The notes beneath the pieces were generated by a model that was not told where the DNA came from, did not search any database, and saw only the letters and a list, made by a program, of their open reading frames with translations. DNA of 64,000 nucleotides from Desulfovibrio sp. ZJ209 (GTDB taxonomy: Bacteria > Desulfobacterota > Desulfovibrionia > Desulfovibrionales > Desulfovibrionaceae), in contig NZ_JAAKEJ010000001.1 in the NCBI RefSeq assembly GCF_011039135.1, forward strand, positions 1-64,000. The letters run 5' to 3'. Positions 23,943-32,881 of the stretch are shown in pieces. The translations under genes and the position numbers were made by a program. Positions within the stretch are counted from its first letter, which is position 1. The number at the start of each line of letters is the position of its first letter.

Positions 23943-24893
23943 ATGGCGGCAACTCCCGGAAAAGGCGGCGTGGGCAACTTTCTCCTCGGCAACGGCTGCA
24001 TCCTCCTGGCGACCATCTTCTGGGGCATCAACGTGCCCGCCACCAAGGTGCTCATCCCGGAATGGATGACTGCCGACGGCGTCTCGGCCGTGCGCCTCGT
24101 CGGCGGCTGCATCCTCTTCTGGCTGGCTTCGATCTTCTTCAAGTGCGAGCCCATCCAGAAGGGCGACTGGCTCAAGATCATCCTCGGCGGCGCCGTGGGC
24201 CTGTTCCTCTTCATCTTCCTCTTCGTGACCTCGCTCAAGTACGGCAACGCCATCGACATTTCCATCATCATGACCCTGCCGCCCATGTTCGTGGTGCTCA
24301 TGGAAGTGATCTTCATGCACCAGCGGCCTTCGCTCGCCGAGTACCTGGGCCTCGTCATCTCCTTCGCTGGCGCGGTCATCGTCATCGTGACCGGGGCGAG
24401 CCACACCCAGTCCGGCTCCAACATCCTGCTCGGCAACGCCATCGCCGTCGCCTCCACCATTTGCTACGCCTTCTACCTCGTCATCCTGGAGAAGCCGACC
24501 CACACCTACAGGCCGCTCTCGCTCCTGCGCTGGGTCTTCCTGTTCGCGGCCATCCCGGGGCTGTGCCTCCTGCCCGGCATGCAGGACATGCCCATCGTCC
24601 ACGCCGAGACCGCCCGGCCCTGGATCTGGATCGGCTTCATCCTCTTCTGCCCCACCTTCATCGCGTATTTCCTCGTGCAGCCGGCCATCAAGAAGATCGG
24701 CTCCGAGCTCGTCTCGCTCTACCAGTACCTCCTCCCCGTGTGCGCGGCCATCGCCTGCGTCATCATCGGCATCGAGGAGCTGCACTGGACGCAGTGCGCG
24801 GCCATGGTGGTCATCGTCATCGGCATGGCCGTGACCAATTTGGGCAAGCGCAAGCGCGTGAAGAAGGCCCACGAGGCCGCCAAGACCGCGTAA
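23943..24893 (+). CDS. DMT-superfamily transporter (EamA)
   Basis: 316 aa with about ten hydrophobic helices in two EamA repeats (ILLATIFWGINVPATKVLI starts the first, ILLGNAIAVASTICYAFYLV the second) and a short basic C-terminus (KRKRVKKAHEA). Such proteins export metabolites or amino acids across the inner membrane; the substrate cannot be deduced. The gap upstream (23864-23942) is AT-rich enough to hold a promoter. thiE follows after 12 bases, so co-transcription with thiamine synthesis is likely. Confidence 0.88.
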   Translation: MAATPGKGGVGNFLLGNGCILLATIFWGINVPATKVLIPEWMTADGVSAVRLVGGCILFWLASIFFKCEPIQKGDWLKIILGGAVGLFLFIFLFVTSLKYGNAIDISIIMTLPPMFVVLMEVIFMHQRPSLAEYLGLVISFAGAVIVIVTGASHTQSGSNILLGNAIAVASTICYAFYLVILEKPTHTYRPLSLLRWVFLFAAIPGLCLLPGMQDMPIVHAETARPWIWIGFILFCPTFIAYFLVQPAIKKIGSELVSLYQYLLPVCAAIACVIIGIEELHWTQCAAMVVIVIGMAVTNLGKRKRVKKAHEAAKTA

Positions 24894-24905
24894 CAGGGGA
24901 AAGCC

Positions 24906-25562
24906 ATGCCACGCATCCTGCCCGGCGAGACCGACATCTACGCCCTGACGGACAGCCGCCTCTCCCTCGGGCGCCCGGTGGCCGAGGTGGCCCGCGCCCT
25001 GCTCGACGCGGGCGTACGCCTCCTCCAGTACCGGGAAAAGCGGCTTGCGGCGGGCGCCATGCTGGAGGAATGCCGCGCGCTTCGGCGCATGACCCGCGAG
25101 GCCGGGGCCTGCTTCATCGTCAACGACCATGTGGACATCGCCATGCTCGTGGACGCGGACGGGGTGCACGTGGGACAGGATGACCTGCCCGTGCCCGAGG
25201 TGCGCCGGCTGGTGGGGCCGGAGATGATTATCGGCCTCTCCACCCACTCGCCGGAACAGGCGCGGGCCGCGCTTGCGGCCGGGGCGGATTATATCGGCGT
25301 GGGGCCCATCTTCGCCACGCAGACCAAGGAAGACGTGGTGGCGCCCGTGGGCTTCGCCTATCTCGACTGGGTGGCCGGGAACATGCGCCTGCCCTTTGTG
25401 GCCATCGGCGGCATCAAGGCGTGGAATGCCGCCGACGTGGCGGCCCATGGCGCGGATTGCTGCGCCCTCGTGTCCGCGCTCGTGGGCGCGAAAGATATCG
25501 GCGCGGCCGTGGCCGAGGTGCGGCAGGCCATCCGGGCCGGGAAGGCCGCCCGGCACTGCTGA
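24906..25562 (+). CDS. thiE: Thiamine phosphate synthase
   Basis: 218-aa TIM-barrel enzyme joining HMP-PP and thiazole phosphate. Visible blocks: LLQYREKRL (pyrophosphate binding), CFIVNDHVDIAMLVDADGVH, VGQDDLPV, IIGLSTHSPEQARAALAAGA and DYIGVGPIFATQTKED, then PFVAIGGIK. Shine-Dalgarno AGGGGAAAG upstream. There is no TPP riboswitch in the 12-bp gap; any control would be through the transporter gene upstream. A bidirectional terminator follows. Confidence 0.93.
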   Translation: MPRILPGETDIYALTDSRLSLGRPVAEVARALLDAGVRLLQYREKRLAAGAMLEECRALRRMTREAGACFIVNDHVDIAMLVDADGVHVGQDDLPVPEVRRLVGPEMIIGLSTHSPEQARAALAAGADYIGVGPIFATQTKEDVVAPVGFAYLDWVAGNMRLPFVAIGGIKAWNAADVAAHGADCCALVSALVGAKDIGAAVAEVRQAIRAGKAARHC

Positions 25563-25585
25563 GGGAAAAATCGCCAGCACGAAAA

Positions 25586-25617
25586 AACGCCCGCCATCCT
25601 CACGGATGACGGGCGTT
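25586..25617. terminator. Bidirectional intrinsic terminator
   Basis: A 14-bp stem (25586-25599 with 25604-25617, one mismatch, TCAC loop) built on AACGCCCG/CGGGCGTT lies between convergent thiE and the 107-aa gene. A run of A before it gives a good U tract for leftward transcripts; rightward it is followed by TCTGCTT. Confidence 0.85.
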
Positions 25618-25645
25618 CTGCTTCCCTCGCGGTCAAACTTGGGGC

Positions 25646-25969
25646 TCATTGCAGGGCATAGCCCACCGACTGATGGTAGCCGCGCATCCGGCGCTGCTCC
25701 TGCCGGGAGTGGTTCAGGCTGCGGCGCACTTCGTCGCGCGCGCGGCCGGCCATGCCGGTGAGCTCTTCCTGGAGCCGGGCCTGCTCGGCGAGACGGCTGC
25801 GGTATTCCCCGGCCGAGGCCTCGTCGAGCATGCTCCAGGCCATGTCCGTGAGCTCGCCGCGCCGCCCGGCGAGCTCGATGGCTTCCTCATAGTTGGCATT
25901 CTCCAGCGCGGCGCGCTCCTGGCGGGCGAGCACCAGCGCCTCGTCGAGCAAGGCAATGCCCTGGCACAT
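25646..25969 (-). CDS. Small helical protein, possibly a flagellar-type chaperone
   Basis: 107 aa from ATG 25969 (GGGAGG upstream), almost entirely helical: IALLDEALVLARQERAALEN, YEEAIELAGRRGELTDMA, LQEELTGMAGRARDEVRRSL. Size and layout resemble helical-bundle export chaperones of the FliT/FlgN kind, but no diagnostic motif is present and no flagellar gene adjoins it, so this is only a suggestion. It follows the 201-aa gene by 16 bases. Confidence 0.6.
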   Translation of the reverse strand: MCQGIALLDEALVLARQERAALENANYEEAIELAGRRGELTDMAWSMLDEASAGEYRSRLAEQARLQEELTGMAGRARDEVRRSLNHSRQEQRRMRGYHQSVGYALQ

Positions 25970-25985
25970 ACAAACCTCCCGCGGC

Positions 25986-26591
25986 CTACTGCTGCCTGAG
26001 GCCGGCCAACTGGCGGTGGATGGTCTCGCCGGCCACGCGCCATTCCTCGCAGAGGGGCGCGAATTCAAATTCCAAAAGGTCGGCCAGGAGCACCCAGTCC
26101 TCGCTCTCCATGACTTCGCTCATCTCCGAGATGAGGCTCGAGAGTTTCTCGCCCCGCGCCAGGAACTCCTCGTCCACGCCGCCGAGATAGCGGTCGCGCA
26201 GGTGCGTCACCATGCCCATGAAGTCGCGGGTCACGTCCAGCTCGTCCTGGAGCAGTTCCAGGGCGTCGGCGTCCTGCGCCTCGCGGAACAGGCGCGCCAC
26301 GTTGCGCGCGCCGCTCTCGAGCATGCGCGCCACCTTGCCGAGCTCGCCGGACATCTCCACCGCGAGATCGGCGGCGGGCTGCGAGCGCACCTCCACCGAG
26401 GTGATGGCATCGCAGCTCATGTCCTCGGCCTGGTGCGGATAGATTTCAGAAAAGCTCTCGTTGTTGACGAAAACGTCGGTCACGATGCGACCGTCCATTT
26501 TCTCGTCGTCCATCACATTGGCGAGCACTTCCTCGAGATTGGCAAAATTGGAAATGTGCTGTTCGCTCCGGCAGCCGTCAACGATGATCAT
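25986..26591 (-). CDS. Unknown protein with a C-terminal helical bundle
   Basis: 201 aa from ATG 26591 (GAGGAGGG upstream). The N-terminal 65 residues form an alpha/beta part (MIIVDGCRSEQHISNFAN, MDGRIVTDVFVNNESFSEIY). The remainder is helical and acidic (ELGKVARMLESGARNVARLF, DELDVTRDFMGMVTHLRDRY). Probably cytosolic, acting with its 107-aa neighbour, which is co-transcribed. I do not recognise the family. Confidence 0.65.
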   Translation of the reverse strand: MIIVDGCRSEQHISNFANLEEVLANVMDDEKMDGRIVTDVFVNNESFSEIYPHQAEDMSCDAITSVEVRSQPAADLAVEMSGELGKVARMLESGARNVARLFREAQDADALELLQDELDVTRDFMGMVTHLRDRYLGGVDEEFLARGEKLSSLISEMSEVMESEDWVLLADLLEFEFAPLCEEWRVAGETIHRQLAGLRQQ

Positions 26592-26678
26592 ATGTCCCTC
26601 CTCGTCCCCACAGGGAAGTATTTGCTTGCGCCCTACGGCGTGTCCTGAAAAATGCAATAGCCATGCCAGAAAGATGTC

Positions 26679-28301
26679 TCACGCGCCCGTCACCCCGAGC
26701 CGCCCCGCGAAGGCGCGCATATGGCGGCCGAGGATGGCGAGCGAAGGCAGAAGCTCGTCCATGGCGCCGCCGCGCGTCTCACGAAGCTCGCGCCAGAAAG
26801 CCCCGAGGGAGGCGAGCGGCCTGCAGCCGTCCAGCACCTGCTGGAGGCGCTCGCAGTTGCGGAGAAAAAGTTGCCCGGCCTGCGGGCTCTTGCCCGCGAG
26901 GGCGCCGGCGGCCGTGAGGGCGTCCAGCAGGGCCGCGCCCTGCGTCAATACGGCGGCGGCCTGCGGCGCGTCGGCCAAGGCTACGACCGGGGGCGGCGTT
27001 GTGGCGACTGTTCCGGCCTGAGGGGCGACTTCGACGCGGCCGAGATCGTCAAGAAGCTGACGCCAGAAGCCGCGCAATTCCGAAAGCCACAGGCTGCGTG
27101 CTTCCTCCCCGTGGCCGGAAAGGGAACGCACGGTGGCGAAACCGTCCGCGTCAAAACCCGTTTGCCAGACGCGCACCTGCGCGCAAAGTTCCGCTGAAAG
27201 GCCTGCCTCCCAACTGCCCGAAATGAGGTAGCCGAGGGCGAGCCGCGCCACCGGGCCGGCCTCTGGGAGGCTGCGGCAGCGTTCGCCCTCGGTGCAGGCG
27301 CGGCCGAAGGCGCAGGGATGGCAGGCAAGCGCCGGCTCGAGGCAGCAGCAGTCGTCGAGATAGGGCCCGGTGTCCCAGGGCTGGGCCGTGGCGAAAAAGA
27401 AGGCCAGGGAGCGCACGCCGAGGCCGGCGGCGAGGTGCATGGTGCCCGTGTCATTGGTGACGAGCAGGCGCGAGCGCCGAAGCAGCGCGGCCAGCTTCGG
27501 GATGTCCGTGGCGCCCACGGCATTGGCGAAGGGGTGCTTTGCCGCCCGGGCATAGGCCTCGGCCAGCGGCGCCTCCGCGGCCGAGCCCAAGAGCAGGGGC
27601 CGGATGCCGGCCTCGCGCCAGAGGATGTCCCCGAGGGCCGCGAAGCGTTCCGCCGGCCACTGGCGCCGCGCCTCGCTGGCGCCGAGCTGGAAGGCCACAT
27701 GCCCCCCGGACGGCGTGTCGCCCGCCGCGGCAAGGAAGCTGTCGGCCCAGGCAAGAGCCTCCGGCGCGGGTTCGCGCAGGGAAAAGGGGCTCCCCGCAGG
27801 GGCCGCGCCCCGCAGCAGGGGCTGGCCGGTCATGCGGAACATGTCCACAACATTAAAAGGTGCGTTGAGGCGCTGGCGCGTGGCCACGCCAAGGAAGGTG
27901 GCCCAGAGGCCGTGGTTCACGCCGAAGCCCTCGGCGTCCAGCCCGAAGCCCAGCGTGTCTTCCGGGCGTGCTGCGAGGAGGCGCGTCAAAAGGCGCGCGG
28001 GCAGGGTGGGCGTCAGGTTGAGCACGCGGGGGGCGCCGGCCTCCTCGCGCACCGTGCGCGCGAAACCGAGCAGGTCCCCCGCGGCCGCCTGCCAGGAGCG
28101 GTCGAGGCCGGCCATGAGGCGCGCGCCCGGCAAGGTCCACACGGCGTCCACATCCCTGAGCAGCGGCGTGGCGGGCGCGAAATTTTCCAGGCACAGCAGG
28201 CCGACCCGGTGGCCGGCCGAATGAAGGGCGCTCATGAGGGGCTGGCTTTGCAGAAGATCCCCGAAGCGCGTCAGGTTGCAGACGAGAACGTCAACGCCCA
28301 T
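26679..28301 (-). CDS. Glycosyltransferase family 9 (heptosyltransferase-like) with C-terminal extension
   Basis: 540 aa. The first 350 residues follow GT9 heptosyltransferases: VLVCNLTRFGDLLQSQPLM at the N-terminus, HVAFQLGASEARRQWPAERF for the donor region, and LLVTNDTGTMHLAAGLGVRS as the signature near the active site. A Cys-rich segment (DDCCCLEPALACHPCAFGRA) and a helical extension of about 170 residues follow, making it much longer than WaaC/WaaF (about 320-350). It transfers a sugar from an ADP-heptose-type donor to LPS or protein. The neighbours do not show which. Confidence 0.82.
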   Translation of the reverse strand: MGVDVLVCNLTRFGDLLQSQPLMSALHSAGHRVGLLCLENFAPATPLLRDVDAVWTLPGARLMAGLDRSWQAAAGDLLGFARTVREEAGAPRVLNLTPTLPARLLTRLLAARPEDTLGFGLDAEGFGVNHGLWATFLGVATRQRLNAPFNVVDMFRMTGQPLLRGAAPAGSPFSLREPAPEALAWADSFLAAAGDTPSGGHVAFQLGASEARRQWPAERFAALGDILWREAGIRPLLLGSAAEAPLAEAYARAAKHPFANAVGATDIPKLAALLRRSRLLVTNDTGTMHLAAGLGVRSLAFFFATAQPWDTGPYLDDCCCLEPALACHPCAFGRACTEGERCRSLPEAGPVARLALGYLISGSWEAGLSAELCAQVRVWQTGFDADGFATVRSLSGHGEEARSLWLSELRGFWRQLLDDLGRVEVAPQAGTVATTPPPVVALADAPQAAAVLTQGAALLDALTAAGALAGKSPQAGQLFLRNCERLQQVLDGCRPLASLGAFWRELRETRGGAMDELLPSLAILGRHMRAFAGRLGVTGA

Positions 28302-28323
28302 GCGTCAAACCCGCTGGCCGCGC

Positions 28324-29592
28324 TCAGGCGAGGCTCGCGCGTTCCGAGCCGCCGTCGAGCATGTTCAGGGCGAGCTCCCGCTCCTGGCGGAAGCGGTTGC
28401 GCACGGCCTGCTGCACCTGCGCGGTGGAGGAGCCGAACTGCCCGGCGCGGATCTGGTAGACATTGCTGATGAGCTTGCGCTCGTAGCCGGCGTCCTCGGG
28501 CTTGCCGCTCACGTCGTCGGCGCGGTCGAAGATGCGCGCGGCGCCCGCGGGCCCGTGCTGCACGGCCGTGCTCCAGATGACTTCGCGCATGGCGGGCGAG
28601 AGGCTGTCGGCCTCAAGGCCGGTGCGCTTGACGATGGCCTCGAGCGCCGGCCGGTAGTGGCTTTCGCGGATAAAGGATTCCTGGAGTTCCTCGAAGCGCT
28701 CGGGCTGCTCGGCGGCAATGGCGCGCCAGGCGTCGGGCATGCCGCCCTTGCGGCTGCCGGTGTCGGCCGGGCCGGCCTTGCGCAGGCGCTGGGCGATGTC
28801 CGGCGCCTCGCCGTCAAGGAAGTTGAGAAAGCTCTTCATGCTGCCCACGCGCGAGGCGATCTGGTACTTGCCGTAGGAGGTGCCGCCCGTGCGGTCGTAG
28901 CCGATGGCCGCGATGCCGTCCCCGCCGGACTCGAAGCGCGCCGAGAGGCGCCCCATGCCGGTTTCGGCGGCGGCCGCGCTCTTGCGGCCGCGCTTCACGC
29001 CCTGCGCCCCGGCCGCGCCATCGGGCCGCGTCACGTTGCGGGTGTGGATGAAGTCGGCGGAGGTGAGGGCGAAACCGCGGCCATTGTTGGCCGCCGCGCG
29101 GGTGAGCGAGCGCAGTTGCCGGGCCGCGCCCATGTTGCGGGCCATGTCCAGCGCGCTTCCGCCGGAAAGCCCCTGCATGAGGCCGTCCATGGCGCGCGTC
29201 TGGGCGATGTCGGCCTGGGCCTTGGTGAAATTCTGCGCGCGCAAAAGGTCGCTCGGGCTGCGCCCGGCGAGCACGGTGTTGCGCAGGGGGAGGGTGGTGT
29301 TGTCCTCGGGCAGGCGCGCCACCTGCGGCTGGAACTGCGCGGAGCGCGCGGCGTTGCCGGCAGCCTTCTGGGCGGCAGTGTTTTGGGCGGCGGCAGCCTT
29401 GCCGGCAGCATTCTGGCTGGCGGCCTGGGCCTGCGCGGCGTCCTTTTCCCCGGCCATGAGCGCGGCGAAGCGGGCCTTGTCGGGGCTCGCCTGGGCCTTC
29501 TTGCCGGATATGGGGCCAGATGCGGCGCCGCTTGCCGGGGCTTGCGTCTGCTGTTCGGCCGGGGGCCGGATAAGCCATGCGGAATGTGACAT
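28324..29592 (-). CDS. Muramidase/VgrG-related peptidoglycan hydrolase-like protein
   Basis: 422 aa starting behind AGGAGGAG. Residues 1-100 are an Ala/Gln-rich low-complexity leader without a signal peptide. The rest contains LSARFESGGDGIAAIGYD, GGTSYGKYQIASRVGSMKSF and MREVIWSTAVQHGPAGAARI, resembling lysozyme/chitosanase-like domains annotated as VgrG-related in Desulfovibrio; the Glu of ARFESGG is the likely catalytic acid. Lack of a Sec signal suggests flagellar or type III/VI-style export, or a phage origin. Catalysis is inferred. Confidence 0.6.
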   Translation of the reverse strand: MSHSAWLIRPPAEQQTQAPASGAASGPISGKKAQASPDKARFAALMAGEKDAAQAQAASQNAAGKAAAAQNTAAQKAAGNAARSAQFQPQVARLPEDNTTLPLRNTVLAGRSPSDLLRAQNFTKAQADIAQTRAMDGLMQGLSGGSALDMARNMGAARQLRSLTRAAANNGRGFALTSADFIHTRNVTRPDGAAGAQGVKRGRKSAAAAETGMGRLSARFESGGDGIAAIGYDRTGGTSYGKYQIASRVGSMKSFLNFLDGEAPDIAQRLRKAGPADTGSRKGGMPDAWRAIAAEQPERFEELQESFIRESHYRPALEAIVKRTGLEADSLSPAMREVIWSTAVQHGPAGAARIFDRADDVSGKPEDAGYERKLISNVYQIRAGQFGSSTAQVQQAVRNRFRQERELALNMLDGGSERASLA

Positions 29593-29748
29593 CTTTCTCC
29601 TCCTGGCGGCGCAGGGCCTGCCATGCGCCGAGGAATAAGCAAGGAAGATGCCAAGCGTGAAAACAGGGCAGCGGCGCGCTCTTGCGGGCGGCGGCGAAGG
29701 GCTTTTCGCGCCTGCGCCAAAATGCCGACGGGCGCGGCCCCCGGCCGG

Positions 29749-30351
29749 TCAGGGACGCCCCAGGGCCTCGTCGAGCTCGTGCGCGAGGGTGCGCGCGAAG
29801 GAGGAGGGCAGCGCATTGTGCCTCGGCTCCTCGTGGGGCACGAGCAGCCCGAGGCGCATCTGGCTCGAGCCCACGGCGTTGCGGCTCGTGATGTTCTTGA
29901 GCCTGGCGCGGCTCGGCCGGGCGTGGCTCGGCACCTTGCGCTGCACGAGCAGCACGTCGGCGAGCAGCCCGTGCGCCCCGCGGCCCGAAAAGCGCGCCGG
30001 CGCGCCGTAGCCCGCGTTCACGATCTCTTCCAGCGCCTCCGGGCTCACCGTGCCTTCGTCGAGCAGGGAGACCTGCAGGATATAGCCCGCCTCGCTCGGG
30101 TTTTCCACAAGGGTGACGCGCGTGCGCTCGAGATTGCGGCCGGCGCTGGCGGGCAGGCGCAGGGCGCGGCCGGTCATGTCGCGCACGTCCACATACATCT
30201 TGTCGGGCACGTCGTCGTTTTCCACGGGCGTGAGCTCGCCCGAGCGCAGCACGCGGATCTCCGCGCTTTCGGCCTCGCGCTGGCGGATGCAGGAGCAGGA
30301 GAGGATGACCGTGAGCAGGATGAGGCAGAGGAGGGGCAGTCGCGCGTGCAT
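29749..30351 (-). CDS. Lipoprotein resembling TraT
   Basis: 200 aa with a lipoprotein signal (LLCLILLTVILSCSC; acylated Cys19 or Cys21). The mature part follows the TraT surface-exclusion/complement-resistance pattern: YVDVRDMTGRALRLP, NPSEAGYILQVSLLDEGTVS, EEIVNAGYGAPARFSGRGAH, GLLADVLLVQRKVP, and an ending with RTLAHELDEAL. The Gly-rich membrane-spanning loop of TraT is shortened. If correct it is an oligomeric outer-membrane lipoprotein. No conjugation genes are present, so this would be a chromosomal homologue. Confidence 0.55.
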   Translation of the reverse strand: MHARLPLLCLILLTVILSCSCIRQREAESAEIRVLRSGELTPVENDDVPDKMYVDVRDMTGRALRLPASAGRNLERTRVTLVENPSEAGYILQVSLLDEGTVSPEALEEIVNAGYGAPARFSGRGAHGLLADVLLVQRKVPSHARPSRARLKNITSRNAVGSSQMRLGLLVPHEEPRHNALPSSFARTLAHELDEALGRP

Positions 30352-30586
30352 GGCAGTCTCCGTTCAAGGGGGCCGTCGCCGGCGCGGACGCCGCGATACG
30401 GGAGGGCCGCCCCGCAAGGCGGCCGCGCGAGAGGCCGGGGCCGGTCGCGCCACTCCCTCCATAGCCCGGAAACGGCCCCGCTGTCCACCTGCCCGCATTT
30501 CCGGCCCGCGCACTTGACGCGGCGGGCGTTTGACGTATCTTGCCCCTGCGAGTGATGAGGAAACCGCAACCGCAAAGGGCAGCAGC
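30352..30586. other. Divergent intergenic region, lipoprotein/topA
   Basis: 235 bp of mostly very GC-rich DNA between divergent genes. Apart from a good rightward promoter at 30514-30541, nothing structured is evident. Confidence 0.4.
30514..30541 (+). promoter_or_regulatory. Candidate topA promoter
   Basis: TTGACG (30514-30519), 16-bp spacer, TATCTT (30536-30541): close to the sigma-70 consensus and 46 bp upstream of the topA ATG. Confidence 0.6.
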
Positions 30587-32881
30587 ATGGCCAGGCAACT
30601 GATCATCGTGGAGTCTCCCGCCAAGGTGAAGACCATCAAGAAATTCCTCGGGCCGAGCTATACGGTGCAGGCGAGCGTCGGGCATGTGCGCGACTTGCCG
30701 GCCAGTTCGCTCGGCGTGGACGAGGCCCACGATTTCGCGCCGCAATACGAGATCATCGACAAGAAGAAGGACGTGGTCAGCGCCCTGCGCGCCGCCGCCG
30801 CCAAGGCGGACACGGTCTATCTCGCGCCCGACCCCGACCGCGAGGGCGAGGCCATCGCCTGGCACGTGGCCGAGCTCATCCGCGACAAGGCCAAGGACAT
30901 CAAGCGCATCCAGTTCAACGAGATCACCGAGCGCGCCGTGCGCGAGGCCCTGGCGCACCCGCGCGAGCTCAACTCCCAGCTCGTGGACGCCCAGCAGGCC
31001 CGCCGCGTGCTCGACCGCCTCGTGGGCTACAAGATCTCGCCCCTGCTTTGGAAGACCATCAAGCGCGGCATTTCGGCGGGCCGGGTGCAGTCCGTGGCCC
31101 TGCGCCTCATCGTGGAGCGCGAGGCCGAGCGCGAGGCCTTCGTGCCCGAGGAATATTGGCCCTTCCACGCGTTGCTGGCCGCGGACGAGCCGCCGCTCTT
31201 CCGCGCGGAGCTCACGAAAATTTCCGGCAAGAAGGCGCAAGTGCGCAACGCCGCCGAGGCCGAGGCGCTTACGGCCTCCATCAAGGGCAAGCCCTTCGTG
31301 GTGGAAAAGGTGGAGGAAAAGGAGCGGGAGCGCGCGCCCCAGCCGCCCTTCATCACCTCCACCCTCCAGCAGGCGGCCAACCAGCGCCTTTCCTACGGCG
31401 CCAAGCGCACCATGAGCATCGCCCAGCGCCTCTATGAAGGCGTGGAACTGGGCGATCGCGGCCTCACCGCGCTCATCACCTACATGCGCACGGACTCCAC
31501 GCGCATCGCCGACGAGGCCCGGGCCGCGGCCAAGGAATTCATCACCGCCACCTTCGGCAAGGACTACCTGCCGCCCCGCGCCCGCATTTACCGGGCCAAG
31601 GGGGGCGCGCAGGACGCGCACGAGGCCATCCGGCCCGTGGACGTGAGCCTCACGCCCGAGATGGTGCGCGGCGAGCTGCCGCCCGAGCAATACAACCTCT
31701 ATAGCCTCATCTGGTCGCGCTTCGTGGCCTCGCAGATGGCCTCGGCGCGCTTCCACGACACCACGGCCACCGTGGCCTGCGGCCATACGCACTGGCAGGC
31801 CAAGGGCGAGCGCCTGCTCTTCCCCGGCTATCTCGCGGCCTGGCCGCGCGGCAAGGAGGAGGGCGCGGCGCTCCTGCCGCCGCTCGCCAAGGGCCAGGCG
31901 CTCCGTCTCGAAAAGCTGGAAAAGGAGCAGAAATTCACGCAGCCCCCGGCGCGCTACAGCGAGGCCACCCTCGTCAAGGAATTGGAAGACCGGGGCATCG
32001 GCCGGCCCTCCACCTATGCGGCCATCATCTCCACCCTGCAGGACAGGGATTATGTGCGCCTCGAGGCGCGCCGCTTCGTCCCCACGGACTTGGGCCGCGT
32101 GGTCTGCAAGCAACTGGTGGAGCATTTCGGCAAGCTCATGGACGTGGGCTTCACCGCGCATATGGAGGAAGGGCTCGACAAGGTGGCCGAGGGCGGCGTG
32201 GACTGGGTGGACCTGTTGCGCGCCTTCGCCGCGGACTTCAACCCCACGCTGGACGCGGCGGCGAAGAACATGCGCAGCGTCAAGGGGGGGCTCCCCACGG
32301 ACGTGCCGTGCCCTGAATGCGGCAAGCCGCTGGTCATCAAGTTCGGCAAGGCCGGAGCCTTCCTCGCCTGCACGGGTTACCCCGAGTGCCGCTACACCAG
32401 CAATTTCGCGCGCAACGTGGACGGCAAGGTGGAGGCCGTGACGCCGGAAAAGCCGCAGTATGAAAAGGTGGGCCAGTGCCCGCGCTGCGGCCGCGACCTC
32501 GTCATCAAGACCTCGCGCACCGGGAGCCGCTTCATCGCCTGCACTGGCTACCCCGAGTGCGACCACGCCGCGCCCTTCTCCACGGGCGTGGCGTGCCCCA
32601 AGTGCGGCAAGGGCACCCTGGTGGAAAAGAGCACGCGGCGCGGCAAGGTCTTTTATTCCTGCGACCAGTATCCCCAGTGCGATTTCGCCCTCTGGGACAG
32701 GCCGGTGCCCGGCCCCTGCCCGCGCTGCGGATCAAGCTACCTTGTGGAGAAAAAGCGCCGCGACGGCGTCAAGGTGCTCTGCCCGGTCAAGGGCTGCGGC
32801 TATGTGCGTCCCGCCGGGGAGGGGAACGAGGACGGCGGCGCGCCGTCAGGGGACGGGGAGGGCGAGCATGGCCTCCGCTGA
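30587..32881 (+). CDS. topA: DNA topoisomerase I
   Basis: 764-aa type IA topoisomerase relaxing negative supercoils. The Toprim domain starts LIIVESPAKVKTIKKFLG and includes DPDREGEAIAWH; the catalytic Tyr is in ITYMRTDSTRI (about residue 299); GIGRPSTYA lies in the cap region. The C-terminus has four Cys4 zinc ribbons (from CPECGKPL, CPRCGRDL, CPKCGKGT and CPRCGSSY). ATG 30587 is used; an earlier in-frame TTG would add 19 non-conserved residues. The 3' end overlaps the XdhC-like gene by 14 bases. Confidence 0.96.
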   Translation: MARQLIIVESPAKVKTIKKFLGPSYTVQASVGHVRDLPASSLGVDEAHDFAPQYEIIDKKKDVVSALRAAAAKADTVYLAPDPDREGEAIAWHVAELIRDKAKDIKRIQFNEITERAVREALAHPRELNSQLVDAQQARRVLDRLVGYKISPLLWKTIKRGISAGRVQSVALRLIVEREAEREAFVPEEYWPFHALLAADEPPLFRAELTKISGKKAQVRNAAEAEALTASIKGKPFVVEKVEEKERERAPQPPFITSTLQQAANQRLSYGAKRTMSIAQRLYEGVELGDRGLTALITYMRTDSTRIADEARAAAKEFITATFGKDYLPPRARIYRAKGGAQDAHEAIRPVDVSLTPEMVRGELPPEQYNLYSLIWSRFVASQMASARFHDTTATVACGHTHWQAKGERLLFPGYLAAWPRGKEEGAALLPPLAKGQALRLEKLEKEQKFTQPPARYSEATLVKELEDRGIGRPSTYAAIISTLQDRDYVRLEARRFVPTDLGRVVCKQLVEHFGKLMDVGFTAHMEEGLDKVAEGGVDWVDLLRAFAADFNPTLDAAAKNMRSVKGGLPTDVPCPECGKPLVIKFGKAGAFLACTGYPECRYTSNFARNVDGKVEAVTPEKPQYEKVGQCPRCGRDLVIKTSRTGSRFIACTGYPECDHAAPFSTGVACPKCGKGTLVEKSTRRGKVFYSCDQYPQCDFALWDRPVPGPCPRCGSSYLVEKKRRDGVKVLCPVKGCGYVRPAGEGNEDGGAPSGDGEGEHGLR

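Noticed and set aside
24894..24905. TPP riboswitch upstream of thiE
   Set aside because: The gap is only 12 bp and the region before the transporter gene shows no THI-box-like sequence.
28814..32566. Very long leftward ORF (over 1200 codons)
   Set aside because: Antisense to topA and the muramidase gene; its translation is His/Arg/Gly/Ala-rich low complexity, the usual artefact of GC-biased third positions.
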